Source: Candidatus Falkowiibacteriota bacterium (GTDB lineage: Bacteria > Patescibacteriota > Patescibacteriia > JACRDY01). From it: 22,384 bases of DNA. Position 1 is the first letter of the stretch; each line of letters begins with the position of its first letter. The translations under genes were made by a program, and so were the position numbers. Of this stretch, positions 20,643 to 22,384 are shown in pieces. The stretch spans positions 1-22,384 of the forward strand of contig JACRDY010000064.1 of NCBI GenBank assembly GCA_016218485.1, read 5' to 3'. The notes under the pieces are model-generated. The model had not been told where the DNA came from. It ran no database searches and worked only from the letters and a program-made list of their open reading frames with translations.

Positions 20643-20720
20643 ATGCAGGTTTACGATCACAGGAAAATTGAGAAAAAGAAAAATGGGATTTGTTTTGGGT
20701 TGAATGAAATGAAGTTTTGA
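20643..20720 (+). pseudogene. leuS start relic, copy 1
   Basis: The frame begins MQVYDHRKIEKK, nearly identical to the true LeuS start MQVYDHKKIEKKWQKFWDGS at 21579. After a missing A in the A-run near 20675 the sequence continues in the next frame as W-D-L-F-W-V-E, matching the W-x-x-F-W of LeuS. It stops where the AT-rich NYN gene begins. Confidence 0.75.
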
Positions 20721-20722
20721 GT

Positions 20723-21316
20723 ATGTTTCTAAAACCCAACAATTATGCTTTTATTGATGGGAATAATTTATATCTAGGTCTTTCAGAAGATATTATCAAT
20801 CAAAAAAATAATCAAAAAGTATACTCCGGCTGGAAATTGGATTACAAACGTTTTAGAGTATACCTGCATGATAAATATGGTGTGGCAAAGGCTTTTCTGT
20901 TTATTGGTTTTAAACCTGGGAACGAAGCAATGTATACTCAGATGCAGGAATGGGGCTATATCTGTGTATTTAAACCAACGTTACAATTATCAGATGGACG
21001 AGTGAAGGGTAATGTAGACGCTGAGTTAGTTTTACATTCCATGATTGAGTGGTTAAATTATAATAAGGCTATTATAGTTTCTGGTGACGGAGATTTTTAT
21101 TGTTTAGCTGAATATTTGATGAGTCAAGATAAATTGGAAAAAATATTAGTGCCAAATCAGCTTCGGTATTCATCCTTATTGGATAAGTTGAGTACTCCAG
21201 AAAATGATGTTTTGAGTTTTCTTGGTGCTTTAAAAGATAAATTAGAGTATAAAAATTTTTCACATGAAAAAGGCTCTCGTCGGGACAAAACCCTTAGAGA
21301 ACCCTTTTCGTCGTGA
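20723..21316 (+). CDS. NYN-domain (LabA/DUF88-like) nuclease
   Basis: A 197-residue protein from ATG 20723; TTG 20717 would add two residues. The NYN/PIN-like active site is visible: AFIDGNNLY (D12), GNVDAELVL (D99) and VSGDGDF (D122, D124). NYN domains are Mg2+-dependent ribonuclease folds acting in RNA processing or defence. The gene is much more AT-rich than rnhB and leuS, and it sits between relic copies 1 and 2 of the leuS start, both signs of recent arrival. No ribosome site is seen. A hairpin with T-run overlaps its end (21272-21308). Activity is inferred from the acidic residues. Confidence 0.85.
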   Translation: MFLKPNNYAFIDGNNLYLGLSEDIINQKNNQKVYSGWKLDYKRFRVYLHDKYGVAKAFLFIGFKPGNEAMYTQMQEWGYICVFKPTLQLSDGRVKGNVDAELVLHSMIEWLNYNKAIIVSGDGDFYCLAEYLMSQDKLEKILVPNQLRYSSLLDKLSTPENDVLSFLGALKDKLEYKNFSHEKGSRRDKTLREPFSS

Positions 21317-21355
21317 TTATATTATTAGTGTATACTCTTATTTATAGAATGTCAA

Positions 21356-21382
21356 TAGGGTCGTAAATATAGGGTCGTAAAT
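21356..21382. repeat. Tandem 14-nt direct repeat
   Basis: TAGGGTCGTAAATA occurs at 21356-21369 and is repeated, lacking its last base, at 21370-21382. It lies between the NYN gene and leuS relic copy 2. It could be a duplication scar or a binding site. Confidence 0.65.
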
Positions 21383-21402
21383 TGCGGATATAGTGATTAA
21401 TT

Positions 21403-21483
21403 ATGGCTATTTATGATCACAAGAAAATAGAACCTCGTTGGTCCGCCCGAGGCGGATTTCGCTCCGCTCAACAGAGCGGTTGA
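21403..21483 (+). pseudogene. leuS start relic, copy 2, ending in a palindromic element
   Basis: It reads MAIYDHKKIEPRW and then SARGGFRSAQQSG-stop. The first 13 codons match the LeuS N terminus with mostly third-position differences. The rest is a palindromic element (GTCCGCC-cga-GGCGGAT, then CCGCT-caacag-AGCGG). Confidence 0.75.
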
Positions 21484-21491
21484 TTTAATAT

Positions 21492-21572
21492 ATGATGGTT
21501 TACGATCACAAAAAGATAGAGCCGAAATGGTCCGCCCGAGGCGGATTTCGCTCCGCTCAACAAGAAAGCTAA
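21492..21572 (+). pseudogene. leuS start relic, copy 3, ending in a palindromic element
   Basis: It reads MMVYDHKKIEPKW and then SARGGFRSAQQES-stop. The junction between the LeuS-like part and the palindromic element is at the same codon (after Trp13) as in copy 2. It ends 6 nt before the real leuS start. Confidence 0.75.
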
Positions 21573-21578
21573 TTAACT

Positions 21579-22384
21579 ATGCAGGTTTACGATCATAAAA
21601 AAATAGAGAAGAAATGGCAGAAGTTTTGGGACGGCTCAGACCTGTACCAGGCTGAAGATTTTTCGGATAAGCCAAAATATTACTACTTGATTGAGTTTCC
21701 CTATCCGTCCGGCGAAGGCCTGCACGTGGGACACCCGCGCTCTTACACCGCGCTGGACATCATGGCGCGCAAAAAAAGAATGGAAGGGTACAATGTCCTT
21801 TACCCGATTGGCTTTGACGCCTTTGGACTGCCGGCCGAGAACTATGCCATCAAGCAGGGGATCCATCCGGCGATCACGACCAAGAAAAATATCGCGACCT
21901 TTACCCGTCAGCTCAAGAGTCTCGGCCTGTCTTTTGACTGGTCGCGCGCGGTTAATACCACTGACCCGAAGTACTACCGGTGGACGCAGTGGATTTTTGT
22001 AAAATTGTTTGAGCGCGGTCTGGCCTACAAAGCGAAAATGCCGATCAACTGGTGTCTATCGTGCAAGATTGGCCTGGCCAACGAAGAAGTGGTCAACGGT
22101 CGGTGTGAGCGCTGCGGCGGGCCCGTCGAGAAGCGCGAGAAAGAACAGTGGATGCTGCGGATCACCCAGTACGCCGACCGGCTGATTGATGACCTGGCGC
22201 AGACCGAATATTGGGACAAGATCAAGCAGCAACAGATCAACTGGATCGGGCGGAGCGAGGGGGCGGAGATAGAATTTCCCGTTGTTTTTACCGGCACTGT
22301 TAACCAGGGTTTTAAAACCCTGGTTAACAGTGCCGGTAAAAACAACGGGAAATTCTATCTCCGCCCCCTCGCTCCGCCCGATCC
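21579..22384 (+). CDS. leuS: Leucyl-tRNA synthetase, N-terminal part (runs off the contig)
   Basis: The first 268 codons of leuS; about 800 residues are expected. The start MQVYDHKKIEKKWQKFWDGS is typical. The class I HIGH-type motif is HVGH in PSGEGLHVGHPRSYTALD, followed by VLYPIGFDAFGLPAENYAIK. A zinc-type knuckle, CLSCKIGLANEEVV...CERCGG, marks the expected insertion, and NWIGRSEGAEIEF leads into the editing (CP1) domain. The KMSKS loop and the rest are missing because the window ends. Codons from 22243 on lie in an exact palindrome, and those after about 22313 are the mirror image of earlier sequence, so they are not real LeuS. No ribosome site precedes ATG 21579. Confidence 0.94.
   Translation, partial: MQVYDHKKIEKKWQKFWDGSDLYQAEDFSDKPKYYYLIEFPYPSGEGLHVGHPRSYTALDIMARKKRMEGYNVLYPIGFDAFGLPAENYAIKQGIHPAITTKKNIATFTRQLKSLGLSFDWSRAVNTTDPKYYRWTQWIFVKLFERGLAYKAKMPINWCLSCKIGLANEEVVNGRCERCGGPVEKREKEQWMLRITQYADRLIDDLAQTEYWDKIKQQQINWIGRSEGAEIEFPVVFTGTVNQGFKTLVNSAGKNNGKFYLRPLAPPD
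22243..22384. repeat. Exact 142-nt palindrome at the contig end (fold-back)
   Basis: Bases 22243-22313 are the reverse complement of 22314-22384, centred on TTTTAAAA with arms AACCAGGG / CCCTGGTT. The centre may be a genuine short palindromic repeat. The outer arms are leuS codons, so their mirror copy is almost surely an assembly or amplification fold-back. Confidence 0.92.

Overview
The window looks like a Candidate Phyla Radiation (Patescibacteria) contig using the standard bacterial code: TGA is a stop and Trp is TGG. Reasons are the compact rpsF-ssb-rpsR block, an EF-P without the usual loop Lys, two 'four-helix bundle' (S23/IVP-like) genes, a Trm11/TRMG10-type RNA methyltransferase, a small 'TIDDLAGMIKQGFD' coiled-coil protein, and intergenic spaces full of palindromes and short-word repeats. 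The phylum is inferred from gene content only.

Layout. 1-4915: accessory island with an XRE regulator, a well-defined operon (TTGACA/TATAAA promoter, strong Shine-Dalgarno sites, terminator) of a Nudix hydrolase, a radical SAM/SPASM enzyme and a B12-binding radical SAM enzyme, then an AT-rich tandem PanD-like protein. 4916-7078: palindrome-rich spacer holding a small exported protein and a nucleoside 2-deoxyribosyltransferase-like enzyme. 7079-10003: membrane-anchored protein coupled to a TIM-barrel protein, then ychF. 10004-13440: four-helix bundle gene between inverted word repeats, a tiny membrane-protein operon with a structured 3' region, a frameshifted TRMG10-like methyltransferase, and a two-gene minus-strand orphan operon. 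13441-16427: rpsF-ssb-rpsR behind a possible attenuator, a second four-helix bundle gene between inverted repeats, and efp. 16428-19600: decayed coiled-coil gene, two tiny membrane peptides, and a two-gene membrane/coiled-coil operon bracketed by 59-nt inverted repeats. 19601-22384: rnhB, an orphan gene, an AT-rich NYN nuclease, three decayed copies of the leuS start, and leuS, which ends in an exact 142-nt fold-back at the contig edge.

Two themes run through the window. (1) Two initiation styles alternate. Core genes have no Shine-Dalgarno site, and some have a TANNNT box 6-7 nt before ATG, as in leaderless mRNAs. Most orphan/accessory genes have strong GGAGG sites, and several also have TTGACA-like N16-17 promoters. 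(2) Repeats shape gene ends. Palindromic elements and word repeats supply stop codons (ychF, four-helix bundle), are read in frame (YchF, methyltransferase), and sit beside duplicated gene termini (leuS start, methyltransferase end). That last pattern is the best candidate for an undescribed process.
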